Below are positions 7,727 to 16,588 of a stretch of 64,000 bases of DNA, piece by piece. The DNA lies in contig NZ_JADKSG010000001.1 of assembly GCF_015350805.1 (NCBI RefSeq), positions 1,908,513 through 1,972,512 on the forward strand, in the 5' to 3' direction. This stretch comes from Herbiconiux sp. VKM Ac-1786 (GTDB lineage Bacteria; Actinomycetota; Actinomycetes; Actinomycetales; Microbacteriaceae). Each line of letters starts with the position of its first letter. Positions within the stretch are counted from its first letter, which is position 1. Below the pieces are notes generated by a model, which did not search any database, had not been told where the DNA came from, and worked only from the letters and a program-made list of their open reading frames with translations. Position numbers and translations under genes: made by a program.

Positions 7727-8491
7727 ATGAGCATCGACTCCGCCGACACCGCCGTCGCGCCCGTGCTGCCCACCGTCGGGGTGCGCGCCCCCGCCGCCCG
7801 GCTCGGCGTGGCCGTCGTGCAGCAGCTCGTCGACGTCATCGTCACCGGAGCCCTGAAGCCCGGCGAGCTGCTGCCGCCGGAGGGGCCGCTGACGGCGCAG
7901 TTCGGGGTGAGCCGCACGGTCATCCGCGAGTCGGTCAAGCGGCTGGAGGAGAAGGGCCTGGTGACGGTCGCCCAGGGGCGCGGCACGCAGGTCAATCCGA
8001 CCTCGGAGTGGAACCTGCTCGACCCGGTGGTGCTCGGCGCGATGATCGAGCACGACGACGCCCTCGGCATCCTGGACGAGCTGAGCAGCGTGCGCTCGGG
8101 CCTCGAGTCGTCGATGGCAGCGGATGCGGCCCGGCGCGCCGACCGGGACGCGGTCGACCGGCTGCGGGCCTCGCTGCAGCGCATGCAGGACGTCATCGAC
8201 GACCCGCCCGCCTTCCGGCAGGCCGACATCGACTTCCATCACCTGGTGATGCGGCTCTCGGGCTCGCGACTCGCCTCGAGCCTCGCCCGTACCCTGTTCG
8301 ACCGGGCGCTGGAGAGCAGCCGCTACCACGGCCGCGACCCCGAGCACGCCTTCGAGCTCACGATCGACGAGCACGCGGCGGTGCTCGACGCGATCTCCTC
8401 CGGCGAGCCGGAGGCCGCGGAGAAGGCCATGCGGGCGCACATCGACGGGTCGTGGAGCCGTCGCCGCCTGCCGGTGCGCGGGCGGGACTGA
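7727..8491 (+). CDS. FadR-subfamily GntR transcriptional regulator
   Basis: 254 residues. The N-terminal winged helix-turn-helix (about 25-90) contains GELLPPEGPLTAQFGVSRTVIRESVKRLEEKGLV and ends in the GRGTQV wing. The C-terminal all-helical FCD ligand domain (about 110-235) has the expected metal-site pattern, with DIDFHHLVMRLSG, a Glu/His-rich TIDEHAAVLDAI and a final EKAMRAHI. FCD proteins sense small acids, often sugar acids, and repress adjacent catabolic genes. This one is divergent from the enolase-family enzyme and likely controls it and the ABC operon. The gene appears leaderless. Confidence 0.9.
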   Translation: MSIDSADTAVAPVLPTVGVRAPAARLGVAVVQQLVDVIVTGALKPGELLPPEGPLTAQFGVSRTVIRESVKRLEEKGLVTVAQGRGTQVNPTSEWNLLDPVVLGAMIEHDDALGILDELSSVRSGLESSMAADAARRADRDAVDRLRASLQRMQDVIDDPPAFRQADIDFHHLVMRLSGSRLASSLARTLFDRALESSRYHGRDPEHAFELTIDEHAAVLDAISSGEPEAAEKAMRAHIDGSWSRRRLPVRGRD

Positions 8492-8591
8492 GTCGTGCCC
8501 TACCCCGAACGAGTGATAGCGGAGACTGCTGAGACTTCCTAGGCTTCGTATGCCGCTCGACTGATCGACCGGCGTCGAACAGGGGGATCCG

Positions 8592-9554
8592 GTGGCCGGC
8601 AGGCATGGGAGCGCGCGGGGGCGCGACGAGGCACCGGCTCCCCGGCACGCCCGCGGTCGCTCATCCCACCAGGCGGCGGAGGGCGGGGTCGACCGCCGCG
8701 TGTTCCTCGGGGTGCTCGGCGTCGGCGCCGTCGCCGGGGTGTCGGGGTTCCTCGCGCTGACGGGGGCGGCGACACCACCCGTGGCCGGCGGGCGGTCGGC
8801 GTCCGGGCTGTCGATGCACACGCCGTCGCCGACGCCGACGACCGCTCCCACCGCGCAGCCCGACGCCGTCGAGCCCGTCCCCGCGGCCGAGCCGGTCGCG
8901 ACCGAGCCCGCGCTGCCGCCGATCCAGAAGGTGCCGCTGCCCTCGGGGCCCATCACGGCCCTCCCGGGCGAGGGCGCCCTGCTCGCCTGGACGGTCGACG
9001 ACGGCTCAGACGCCGAGGTCGTGCGGCTCTACACCGAGTTCGCCGCGGCCACGGGAACCCGCCTCACCTTCTTCCTCAACGGCTGCTACGAGGGCTGGAC
9101 GCAGCACGCCGAGCTCCTGCGACCCCTCGTGCAGTCGGGCCAGATCCAGCTCGGCAACCACACCTTCGACCACGTCGATCTGACGAGCCTGTCCGACGCC
9201 CAGGTGATCGCGCAGCTGCAGCAGAACCACGACTTCATCCAGAGCACCTACGGCGTCGACGCCCGCCCCTACTACCGTCCGCCCTACGGCTACCGGGATG
9301 CGCGCACCGACCGGCTCGCGGCGAGCATCGGCTACACCTGCCCCGTGCTCTGGTACGGCTCGCTCTCCGACTCCGGCCTCATCACCGAGCAGCAGGTCGT
9401 CGACTTCGCGACGCAGTGGTTCCTGCCGCAGCACATCGTGATCGGGCACCTCAACTACCTGCCGGTGACGAACGTCTTCCCGCAGCTGTCGGCGATCGTG
9501 GCGGAGCGGGGGCTCCGCACGGTGACGCTGGACGACGTGTTCGTGACGGCCTGA
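8592..9554 (+). CDS. Secreted polysaccharide deacetylase (NodB domain, CE4)
   Basis: 320 residues. The N-terminus has a twin-arginine-like signal, DRRVFLGVLGVGAVAG, followed by a Thr/Pro/Ala linker to about residue 110. The NodB domain then shows its motifs in order: TVDDG (canonical TFDDG), NHTFDH (H-x4-H metal site) and RPPYG. CE4 enzymes remove acetyl groups from peptidoglycan, chitin-like or plant polysaccharides outside the cell. GTG 8592 is used because AGGGGG lies just upstream. The gene converges with the amidohydrolase operon. Whether it serves the neighbouring sugar pathway or wall modification is open. Confidence 0.85.
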   Translation: MAGRHGSARGRDEAPAPRHARGRSSHQAAEGGVDRRVFLGVLGVGAVAGVSGFLALTGAATPPVAGGRSASGLSMHTPSPTPTTAPTAQPDAVEPVPAAEPVATEPALPPIQKVPLPSGPITALPGEGALLAWTVDDGSDAEVVRLYTEFAAATGTRLTFFLNGCYEGWTQHAELLRPLVQSGQIQLGNHTFDHVDLTSLSDAQVIAQLQQNHDFIQSTYGVDARPYYRPPYGYRDARTDRLAASIGYTCPVLWYGSLSDSGLITEQQVVDFATQWFLPQHIVIGHLNYLPVTNVFPQLSAIVAERGLRTVTLDDVFVTA

Positions 9555-9564
9555 CGACGCGCGG

Positions 9565-10464
9565 TCAGTCGGCCGGCCGGTAGCTCGCGAGCGCGGTGCC
9601 GCGGTCGAGCGCGTGCTGCTCGCCGGCCGAGAGCGCGCGGGTCGCGGCGAGGTAGTCCTGCACCCAGCTGCCGTACCCGTCGGCGAGGTCGACGAGCGGC
9701 CAGTCCGAGCCGACCATCAGGCGGCGGGGACCGAAGGCGTCCAGTGCGACCTCCAGCACGCGGTCGAGACGCCGCCGGGCGGCCGCCGACGTCCTGCGTT
9801 CGGCGATGCCCGACACCTTGGCCACCACGTTCGGCCGCCGCGCGAGCTCACGGAGGCCCCGCTCCCAGACGTCGAACGAGGGCGTCGCGGCGTCGGCCGG
9901 CGGCTGTCCGAGGTGATCGAGCACGAAGAGCAGCCCCTCGTGCGCGTCGGCCGCCCGGGCCGCGAGGGGGAGCTGCCCCGCCCGCAGCACCAGGTCGACG
10001 GCGAGCCCCGCGCGGGCCACGGCGTCGAGGCCGTGCGCGGTGGCCGCCCGCACCAGCCACTCCGGGTCGGGGTCGATGTGCGCCAGGTGACGGATGCCCG
10101 CCAGCCGCTCCCCGCCGGGCGACGCCGCGAGGGCGGCGAGCTGCTCCGCCGCATCCTCGGCCGCGAGGTCGACCCAGCCGACGACCGCCACCACCCCGGA
10201 TGCCGACGACGCCGCCGTGGCCGACCCCGCCGCCGCAGCCAGCAGCTCCACCGACTCCGCGGCATCATTCACCGCCTGCACCAGCACGAACCCTCCGACG
10301 CTCGCCGGAGCAGCCGCCCGCAGCGCCGCGAGGTCGGCGTCGCGATCCACCTCGGGCACCTCGGCGAGCCACTCGAGCCCGGGCCGGGAGCGTCGCCAGA
10401 TGTGGGCGTGGGCGTCGACGAGCTGGCGGCCCGCGTCGGCCGACGCGGAACCGGGGCCGGGCAT
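9565..10464 (-). CDS. Amidohydrolase-superfamily lactonase-like enzyme (COG3618)
   Basis: 299 residues. The N-terminal VDAHAHIW carries the H-x-H metal site, the central strand has FVLDHLGQPP, and the C-terminal GSDWPL gives the catalytic Asp. This layout is that of the COG3618 group, which includes L-fuconolactonase and 4-sulfomuconolactone hydrolase. The gene is the last of the importer operon, three bases after the permease stop. With the enolase-family enzyme across the locus, a sugar lactone to sugar acid to keto-deoxy acid route is a reasonable inference. The exact sugar is unknown. Confidence 0.8.
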   Translation of the reverse strand: MPGPGSASADAGRQLVDAHAHIWRRSRPGLEWLAEVPEVDRDADLAALRAAAPASVGGFVLVQAVNDAAESVELLAAAAGSATAASSASGVVAVVGWVDLAAEDAAEQLAALAASPGGERLAGIRHLAHIDPDPEWLVRAATAHGLDAVARAGLAVDLVLRAGQLPLAARAADAHEGLLFVLDHLGQPPADAATPSFDVWERGLRELARRPNVVAKVSGIAERRTSAAARRRLDRVLEVALDAFGPRRLMVGSDWPLVDLADGYGSWVQDYLAATRALSAGEQHALDRGTALASYRPAD

Positions 10465-10467
10465 CCG

Positions 10468-11424
10468 CTACTCCTTCGTGCCGCCGGCGGTCATCCCCGA
10501 GACGAGGAAGCGCTGCGAGAAGAGGAAGACGATGAGCACCGGGAGCACCGACATGATCGTGGCGAGCGCGAGGGTCGGCAGCTGCACCGAGGCGGCGCCG
10601 GCCGAGGACGGGTTGAACGCGGGCGTCGAGGCGAGCAGCGAGGTCAGGCCGACCTGCATCGGGTACTGGTCGCTCGCCGGCAGCATCACGAAGGGCAGGA
10701 AGTAGTTGTTCCAGTTCTGCACGAAGCTGAAGAACGCCACGAGCGCCACCACGGGGGTCGCCAGCGGCAGCGCGATGCGGGTGAAGACGCCGAACTCGGT
10801 GCAGCCGTCGATGCGGGCGGCGGCCAGCAGGTCGCGCGGGATGGACGTGTTGAAGTAGATGTACGTCAGGTACACGCCGAACGGGAAGAACGAGAACGGC
10901 AGGATGACCGCCAGCGGCGAGCCGATCAGCCCCACCGTGTTGAGCTCGAGGAACACCGGCAGCACGAGCGCGGTGTTCGGGATGAGCATCACCACGAGGG
11001 TCGTCACGAGCAGCGCCCGACGCAGCCGGAACTCCGTCAGCGCCAGCGCATAGCCGGCCGGCACGCTCACCACGAGCGTGATGGCGAGCGCCACCACCGA
11101 GTAGAGCGCCGAGTTGCCGAGCCACCCGACGACCGCGCCGTCCTGGAAGGCGAACAGGGCGTTCCAGTTCACCGCGAAGCCGTCGAGCGAGCCGAACGAG
11201 AACGGGTTGTTCTGGATCAGATCGGTGGGCGACTTGGTCGTGGCCAGCAGCAGCCAGACGATCGGGATGGCGAAGAACAGCCCGAAGGCCAGCAGCACCA
11301 GCGCCACCACGAAGCGGCCCGACCACTGACCGGGCGTGCCGCGGAGGCCGGCGGGGGAGCGCTTGGCGGGGCGGGCGGCGGCGCGGTCGGCGACGTGGCC
11401 GGGGGCGGTCGAGAGCGCGGTCAT
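10468..11424 (-). CDS. Carbohydrate ABC transporter permease (MalG-type)
   Basis: 318 residues, six transmembrane helices after a short basic N-terminus. The EAA loop reads AARIDGCTEFGVFTRIALPLATP, the signature of MalG-type permeases that contact the ATPase. It pairs with the upstream MalF-type permease and the binding protein to import a sugar. No ATPase gene is in the operon, so a shared MsiK-like ATPase elsewhere probably energises it, as is common in actinobacteria. ATG 11424 lies two bases after the preceding stop codon. Confidence 0.9.
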   Translation of the reverse strand: MTALSTAPGHVADRAAARPAKRSPAGLRGTPGQWSGRFVVALVLLAFGLFFAIPIVWLLLATTKSPTDLIQNNPFSFGSLDGFAVNWNALFAFQDGAVVGWLGNSALYSVVALAITLVVSVPAGYALALTEFRLRRALLVTTLVVMLIPNTALVLPVFLELNTVGLIGSPLAVILPFSFFPFGVYLTYIYFNTSIPRDLLAAARIDGCTEFGVFTRIALPLATPVVALVAFFSFVQNWNNYFLPFVMLPASDQYPMQVGLTSLLASTPAFNPSSAGAASVQLPTLALATIMSVLPVLIVFLFSQRFLVSGMTAGGTKE

Positions 11425-11426
11425 CG

Positions 11427-12392
11427 TCAGTCCTTCTCGAAGAGTCCGCCGCGGGCGACGAAGAATGCGGACAGTGCCAGGGCGATCACGAGCAGGAGGA
11501 TCGAGATCGCGGCCGAGCCGTTGAAGTCGTTCTGCTGGAACGCGTAGAGGTAGGCGAGCTGGTTCAGCGAGTAGTCGTTGGCGACGACGGCGTTGGAGGC
11601 CTGCGAGAGCAGCTGCGGTTCGACGAAGAGCTGGGTGCCGGCGGCGAGCGACATGATGCCCATGTAGGCGATCCACTTCTTCATCATCGGCAGCTGGATG
11701 CGCACCGCCGTCTGCACGGCGTTCGCCCCGTCGATCTTCGCGGCCTCCATCACCTCCTCGGGGATGTTGTTGAGGGCGCCGTACATGATGACGATCCACC
11801 CGCCGGCTCCGGTCCAGAACGCGATGACGGTGAACACGACCGGCAGGTTCGCCGGGTTGATCGTCTGCACGAACGACTCGAAGCCGAAGGCCTCGAGCAG
11901 CCAGCCGACCGGGCTGACCGAGGGGTCGAGCACGAACAGCCACAGCATCACGCTCGAGGCGCCGGCGAGGGCGCCCGGGATGTAGAAGATGAACCGCGAG
12001 GCGTTCGAGAGCCAGCGGATGCGGATGGCGTGCACGACGAGGGCCAGCAGCACCACCAGCACGAGCAGGCTGACCAGCCAGATCACGAGGTACACCGCGA
12101 CGTGGCCGACCGCGGGCAGGAAGCGGTAGTCGCCGAGCACCTTCGCGAAGTTGTCGAACCCGGCGAACGAGCCGTCGATCGTGGTGACCGAGAGCACCAG
12201 GGCGTACAGCGCCGGGAAGACGCCGAACACCAGCATGAGCACCGTGTACCCCGACACGAACACGTAGCCCATGCGGTTCTTCACCGGGCTCCGCCGAACG
12301 GATGCGCGGCCCGCACGCCGGGGCGACCGGCCGAGGCGGGGGGTGACCCCCGCGGCGGCGGTCGCCTCGACGTCGGGAACGGTGGCGGTCAT
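11427..12392 (-). CDS. Carbohydrate ABC transporter permease (MalF-type)
   Basis: 321 residues. A basic, Ala/Arg-rich N-terminal tail of about 45 residues precedes six helices. The EAA motif is EAAKIDGANAVQTAVRIQLPMMK. This is the MalF-type partner of the MalG-type permease directly downstream. Its ATG overlaps the stop codon of the binding-protein gene (TGATG), which fixes the start at 12392 and indicates translational coupling. Confidence 0.9.
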   Translation of the reverse strand: MTATVPDVEATAAAGVTPRLGRSPRRAGRASVRRSPVKNRMGYVFVSGYTVLMLVFGVFPALYALVLSVTTIDGSFAGFDNFAKVLGDYRFLPAVGHVAVYLVIWLVSLLVLVVLLALVVHAIRIRWLSNASRFIFYIPGALAGASSVMLWLFVLDPSVSPVGWLLEAFGFESFVQTINPANLPVVFTVIAFWTGAGGWIVIMYGALNNIPEEVMEAAKIDGANAVQTAVRIQLPMMKKWIAYMGIMSLAAGTQLFVEPQLLSQASNAVVANDYSLNQLAYLYAFQQNDFNGSAAISILLLVIALALSAFFVARGGLFEKD

Positions 12393-13768
12393 CAGCCGAC
12401 CTTGTACCCGTTGACCTGCGCCTGGTCCTTGATGGCCTGACCCCACTCCTCGAGGGTGTCGGAGACGGTGCCGCCCGAGGTGATCACGGGGGTCACGGTC
12501 TTGGCCCAGACGGCCTCCTGGCTGAAGGTCGGCGAACCCCAGCCCGACCAGACGAGCGAGGCCGAGTCGGTCAGGGCGCTCAGGTCGCCGGCGAAGTAGC
12601 CGCTGTCGGCCTGCTTGGCGACCCACTTCTCACCGGCGGCGGCGAAGGCGGGCAGGCCCGGGTTCAGCTCGACCTGGTACTCGTCGCTGGTCGCCGCGAA
12701 CTCCACGAACTTCTTCGCCGAGGCGAGGTTGGCCGAGTGGCTGGAGATGTACCAGGTGCCGCCGCCGACGTTGCCGGTGACGACGTCCTCGCCGTCCCAG
12801 GTGAGCGGGGTGGCGGCGCCGATCTGGCCGGCCGGCACGTTCAGCGAGTCGGGGCTGTTGAAGATGGCCCCGGAGTACCAGACCGGGCCGGGCATCGCGA
12901 GCACCTTGCCGGCGTACTTCTGCACGAACGAGGGGCTGAAGACGCTCTCGGTGGTGACCGAGCCGTTGGCGATCGTGGTGTCGAGCAGGTCGGCCATCCG
13001 CTGGCACTCCTCGCTCGTGGTGTCGACGGTGATCTCGCGCACGGCGGTCACGTCGCCGGCCTGGCACTTCGAGGCCCACATGTAGATCTCGGGGGTCCAG
13101 GCGTCACCGGCGGCGCCGATGATGTAGCCCGGATGCTCGGACGCGACCTTCTCGCCGAGCTCCTGGTACTCCTCCCACGTGGTGGGCAGCGTGTAGCCGA
13201 ACTGGTCGAAGAGCGTCTTGTCGTACCAGAGCACGTTCTGGGCGAGGTCGTTGCGCAGGCAGTAGACCTTGCCGTCGACGGTGCACGGGTCGAGGGATCC
13301 GGGGGTGAAGCCGTCGATCAGCTCGGAGTCGACGAGGCCGCCGTCGAGCTGCGCGGCGAACGGCTGCGAGCCGGGAGTGGTCTGGCTGGCCCAGGCCGCG
13401 TCGTTCGTCTGCGTCGACCAGACCACGTCGGGCCATCCCTTCTTCGCCTTGTCGAAGAGCTGGATCTTCGTCTGGAAGCTGTTGCTGCCGTTAGCGCTGC
13501 CATCGTACGTCACGACGTCGATCGGCACATCGGGATTGGCCGCCTTGAAGGCGTCGGCCGCAGCCACGCGGGTGTTGTCCACCCAGACCGTGATGGTGCT
13601 GTCGGCCTGCTGCTCGGTCTCGGGGAAGCCGAACTCGCCGTTCGAGGCCGAGGAGGAGCCGCCCGCGCAGCCGGCGGCCAGCAGCGCGATGGCGGCAGCA
13701 CCGGAGAGGAGGGCGAGCGAGCGGAACCGGCGGCGGGGGGAGTGCGTGCGCTCGGGGGCTTGAACCAT
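12392..13768 (-). CDS. Sugar ABC transporter substrate-binding lipoprotein
   Basis: 458 residues. The N-terminal signal ends in a lipobox, LLAAGC, followed by a Gly/Ser tether, so the mature protein is anchored to the outer face of the membrane. The body is a family 1 (MalE-like) solute-binding protein: TITVWVDNTRVAAADAFKAANPD at the start and FVEFAATSDEYQVEL near the end. It captures a sugar or oligosaccharide for the two permeases that follow. The start ATG 13768 is preceded by AAAGGA at a normal distance. A copy of the CATACATCA motif lies about 70 bases upstream. Confidence 0.92.
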   Translation of the reverse strand: MVQAPERTHSPRRRFRSLALLSGAAAIALLAAGCAGGSSSASNGEFGFPETEQQADSTITVWVDNTRVAAADAFKAANPDVPIDVVTYDGSANGSNSFQTKIQLFDKAKKGWPDVVWSTQTNDAAWASQTTPGSQPFAAQLDGGLVDSELIDGFTPGSLDPCTVDGKVYCLRNDLAQNVLWYDKTLFDQFGYTLPTTWEEYQELGEKVASEHPGYIIGAAGDAWTPEIYMWASKCQAGDVTAVREITVDTTSEECQRMADLLDTTIANGSVTTESVFSPSFVQKYAGKVLAMPGPVWYSGAIFNSPDSLNVPAGQIGAATPLTWDGEDVVTGNVGGGTWYISSHSANLASAKKFVEFAATSDEYQVELNPGLPAFAAAGEKWVAKQADSGYFAGDLSALTDSASLVWSGWGSPTFSQEAVWAKTVTPVITSGGTVSDTLEEWGQAIKDQAQVNGYKVG

Positions 13769-13838
13769 GAGCCATGTCCTTTTCTGGTCGACGTCATTGA
13801 CGACTTGCGCTGCCGGATGGCGAGCGAATTCAGTAGAT

Positions 13839-13847
13839 CATACATCA
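13839..13847. promoter_or_regulatory. Second copy of the CATACATCA element
   Basis: CATACATCA precedes the binding-protein operon and matches the core of the palindrome at 7650-7662. It may be the second operator of the FadR-type regulator. Confidence 0.45.
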
Positions 13848-14654
13848 CACCTTTAGCGCAATGAGGATGGCCGAGGCCGTCAGCAGCCAGCTGAGCAGCA
13901 CGAACGCGGTGTCGCGGACGCGCCAGGGGACGAGGTGCCGCTCGGTGCGGGTGGGGTGGGCGCCGAAGGCCCGCGAGTCCATCGCGAGGGCCACCCGTTC
14001 GGCGTGCCGCAGTGCTCCGGCCAGGAGCGGCACGAGGTAGCCGACCCGCCGGCGCACGGCGGCGACCGGACCGCGCCCGGGCGTCATACCGCGCACCCGG
14101 TGCGCCTGCCGGATCACGTCGAGCTCGTGCCCGAACCGCGGCACGAAGCGGTAGGCGGCCAGGGCCGTGTAGCCGACGCGGTAGGGCACCCGCAGCTGCT
14201 GCACGAGCGACCGGGCGAGGTCGGGGCCGGTCGTCGTGAGCCCGCCGATCAGCGAGAGCAGCACGATCGCGGCCAGCCGCAGCGCGGTGGCGGCGCCCGC
14301 GAGCAGGGCGCCCTCGTGCAGCCGCACCGGCCCGAGGGCGATCACGAGGGGGGTGACGGATGCGCGGCCCGCGTCGCTCCAGAACGCGAAGCTCAGCGTC
14401 AGCACGGCCGTCGCCGCGGGCAGCGCCACCAGCAGTCCGAGCAGCGCGCGGGGCGAGAGGCGTGCGCCCACGAGCACCAGGAGCAGCGTCGCCGCCGCCA
14501 GGGCGGCCGGCAGCGCGGATCCGTGCGCGAAGAGCACCGCGACGATCGCGGGAAGCGGGCCGGCGATCTTCGCGAGGGGGTTCAGGGCGTGCAGGAAGCG
14601 GCCGCGCGGTGGCGGTGCGGGCGCGAACGGATCGGGCGTCGGCGGCGCGCTCAT
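13845..14654 (-). CDS. ECF transporter transmembrane T component (CbiQ/YkoC-like)
   Basis: 269 residues with five or six membrane helices. FLHALNPLAKIAG opens the domain as in all EcfT proteins, and AYRFVPRFGHELDVIRQAHRVRGM carries the coupling-helix region that docks onto the ATPase. It is the membrane-embedded coupling subunit of an energy-coupling-factor importer. It overlaps the ATPase gene by four bases (ATGA), fixing the start at 14654. The matching S component is most likely the YkoE-like gene at 18440-18985. Confidence 0.88.
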   Translation of the reverse strand: MSAPPTPDPFAPAPPPRGRFLHALNPLAKIAGPLPAIVAVLFAHGSALPAALAAATLLLVLVGARLSPRALLGLLVALPAATAVLTLSFAFWSDAGRASVTPLVIALGPVRLHEGALLAGAATALRLAAIVLLSLIGGLTTTGPDLARSLVQQLRVPYRVGYTALAAYRFVPRFGHELDVIRQAHRVRGMTPGRGPVAAVRRRVGYLVPLLAGALRHAERVALAMDSRAFGAHPTRTERHLVPWRVRDTAFVLLSWLLTASAILIALKV

Positions 14655-16405
14655 TCGGCGGCCCCGGCCCCGGCTCCGGACCCGGCGTCGGTCTCGTCGC
14701 CTGCGGGGCGCAGCGACGCCAGGTCGGCGAGGCGGGTCACGCCGTGCCACGCGGGATCGGCCGCCGCGCGGAAGGCGCGGGCGAGCGGCGGCGCGATGAG
14801 TCCGGCGGCCTCGAGCGCGCCCGAGCCCAGCACCTCGGCGGTCGGGCCGTGGGCGGCGACGCGGCCGCCGTCGAGCACGAGCACGTGCGTGGCGTGCTCG
14901 GCCACCAGCTGCAGGTCGTGGGTCACCGCGAGCACTGTCGTGCCGGCCCGGTTCAGCTCGGCGAGGAGGTCGAGCAGCTCGCGGGCGCGGGCGCGGTCCT
15001 GGCCGAAGGTCGGCTCGTCCAGCGCGAGCACGGGGGCGCCGGCGAGCAGGGCGGTGCCCACCGAGAGGCGCCGCTTCTGCCCGCCCGAGAGGAGGAACGG
15101 ATGCGCGTCGCGCTGCTCGACGAGACCGAAGCGCTCGAGCATCCGTTCGACCTGCTCGTCGATCGCCGGTCGCGCGACCCGCTGCAGCTCGAGGGTGTGG
15201 GCGAGCTCGTCGGCGACCGTGCTGCGGATGAACTGGTGCTCGGGGTTCTGGAACACGAAGCCGATGGTGCGCGCGAGGCGGCGCGGGTCGGCGCGGGCGG
15301 GGTCGACCCCGAGCACGTCGACCGTGCCGCGCGGCGGGGGGACGACGCAGGCGAGGGCGTGCAGGAGGGTGGTCTTGCCCGCGCCGTTGACGCCGACGAC
15401 GGCGGTGAAGGAGCCGGCGGGGACGTCCAGATCGAGGTCGTGCAGCACGGGTGTGCGGCCCCGGGAGACCGAGAGGCCGCGCACGGTGACGGCGGGGCGG
15501 GCCGGCGGGGCCGGCGTCTGCTCGCGCGGAGCGGGCGGCCGCGCATCCGTCGCCGGCCGGAGAGAGTCGAGGAGCGTCGTCAGGGCGGACGGGGTGAGGG
15601 GCGGAACGGGCACCGGGAAGCCCTGCGCACGGAGGCGGAGGCCCGCGAGGAGGGCCGTCGGAAGCCAGACCCCGAGGGCGAGCAGCTCGTCGGCGTGCTC
15701 GCGGAGCAGCCCGACCGTGCCGTCGAGGACCAGGCGGCCCGTGCCGTCGAGCACCACGACGCGGTCGATCACCGCGAGGGCCGCGTCGAGGGCGTGCTCG
15801 ATCAGCACGAGGGTGCGGCCGCCCTCGGCCACGAGCTCGCCGAGCACCGCGAAGACCTCCTCGGCGCCCACCGGATCGAGGTTCGCCGTGGGTTCGTCGA
15901 GCACGATCACGGGGGAGCGCAGGGCGAGCGCGCAGGCGATGGCGAGGCGCTGCCGACCGCCGCCGGAGAGGCGGTCGGGGTTCTCGTGGCGCCGCTCCCA
16001 GAGCCCGACGCGGCGGAGGGCGTGCTCGGCCCGGTCGAGCACCTCGGCGACCGGCACGAGCAGGTTCTCGGGGCCGAAGCAGACCTCGTCGAGCACGGTG
16101 GCGGTGACGATCTGGGCGTCCGGGTCCTGGAAGACCATCGCGACGTGCGCGCTCAGGTGGGCGACCGGTGTGCCGGACGTCGGCAGACCGTCGACGGTCA
16201 CGGTGCCCTGCAGCTCGGCCGGCACCTCCTGGGGCACGAGGCCGTTCAGTGCGAGCGCCAGCGTGGACTTGCCGCTGCCGGAGGGCCCGAGCACGAGCAC
16301 CGCCTCGCCCGGATGCACGAGCAGATCGATCCCGTCGGGCGTGAAGCGCTCGGCGCCCTCGTGGCGGATGCGCACACCGCGGAGCTCGAGGGCGGGGTCG
16401 GTCAC
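14651..16405 (-). CDS. ECF transporter duplicated ATPase (YkoD-like)
   Basis: 584 residues with two ABC domains in one chain. Domain 1 (about 1-240) has GPSGSGKST, the signature LSGGGRQRLAIA and the Walker B stretch VIVLDEPTANLD. Domain 2 (about 310-540) has GVNGAGKTT, LSGGQKRRLSVG and VLALDEPTFGQD. A Pro/Ala linker joins them. Fused A-A' ATPases are typical of YkoEDC-type vitamin-precursor importers. A GTG start at 16405 follows TAGGCT by six bases (leaderless). The T component overlaps downstream. Confidence 0.9.
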   Translation of the reverse strand: MTDPALELRGVRIRHEGAERFTPDGIDLLVHPGEAVLVLGPSGSGKSTLALALNGLVPQEVPAELQGTVTVDGLPTSGTPVAHLSAHVAMVFQDPDAQIVTATVLDEVCFGPENLLVPVAEVLDRAEHALRRVGLWERRHENPDRLSGGGRQRLAIACALALRSPVIVLDEPTANLDPVGAEEVFAVLGELVAEGGRTLVLIEHALDAALAVIDRVVVLDGTGRLVLDGTVGLLREHADELLALGVWLPTALLAGLRLRAQGFPVPVPPLTPSALTTLLDSLRPATDARPPAPREQTPAPPARPAVTVRGLSVSRGRTPVLHDLDLDVPAGSFTAVVGVNGAGKTTLLHALACVVPPPRGTVDVLGVDPARADPRRLARTIGFVFQNPEHQFIRSTVADELAHTLELQRVARPAIDEQVERMLERFGLVEQRDAHPFLLSGGQKRRLSVGTALLAGAPVLALDEPTFGQDRARARELLDLLAELNRAGTTVLAVTHDLQLVAEHATHVLVLDGGRVAAHGPTAEVLGSGALEAAGLIAPPLARAFRAAADPAWHGVTRLADLASLRPAGDETDAGSGAGAGAAE

Positions 16406-16411
16406 GGCACC

Positions 16412-16433
16412 AGCCTAGGTTAGGGTCGGCTAA
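16412..16433 (-). promoter_or_regulatory. Promoter and candidate operator of the ECF ATPase-T operon
   Basis: On the minus strand, TAGGCT at 16417-16412 is the leaderless -10. The element TTAGGGTCGGCTAA (16420-16433, plus-strand reading) fills most of the -10/-35 spacer, a repressor-like position. A near-identical element precedes the S-component gene. Confidence 0.55.
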
Positions 16434-16443
16434 GTCGCGGCCG

Positions 16444-16459
16444 GGAGAGCGCGCTCTCC
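16444..16459. promoter_or_regulatory. 16-bp perfect palindrome in a divergent intergenic region
   Basis: GGAGAGCGCGCTCTCC reads the same on both strands. It lies between the ECF ATPase gene and the modular wall-enzyme gene. It could be a dimeric regulator site for either. Confidence 0.4.
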
Positions 16460-16588
16460 GATTCCTGGTGCGCCGGCATTTTTCACCCGTTCTGGGTTTT
16501 TTCAGGCGTGGCCGCTATCGTTGAGGAGCCCTGGTCGTGCCGGCCCCGAAGCCGCATCGCCTCCCGCTCCATCCGAAAGACCTCACGT

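Noticed and set aside
9613-11547. A 644-codon plus-strand frame across the amidohydrolase and permease genes
   Set aside because: It is rich in Arg, His and Gly without any family motif and lies opposite well-supported genes.
16508-16588. GTG 16508 as the start of the modular wall-enzyme gene
   Set aside because: It overlaps a possible -10 box, and TTG 16589 gives a leader that resembles the one of the related gene at 40104. The choice is not certain.
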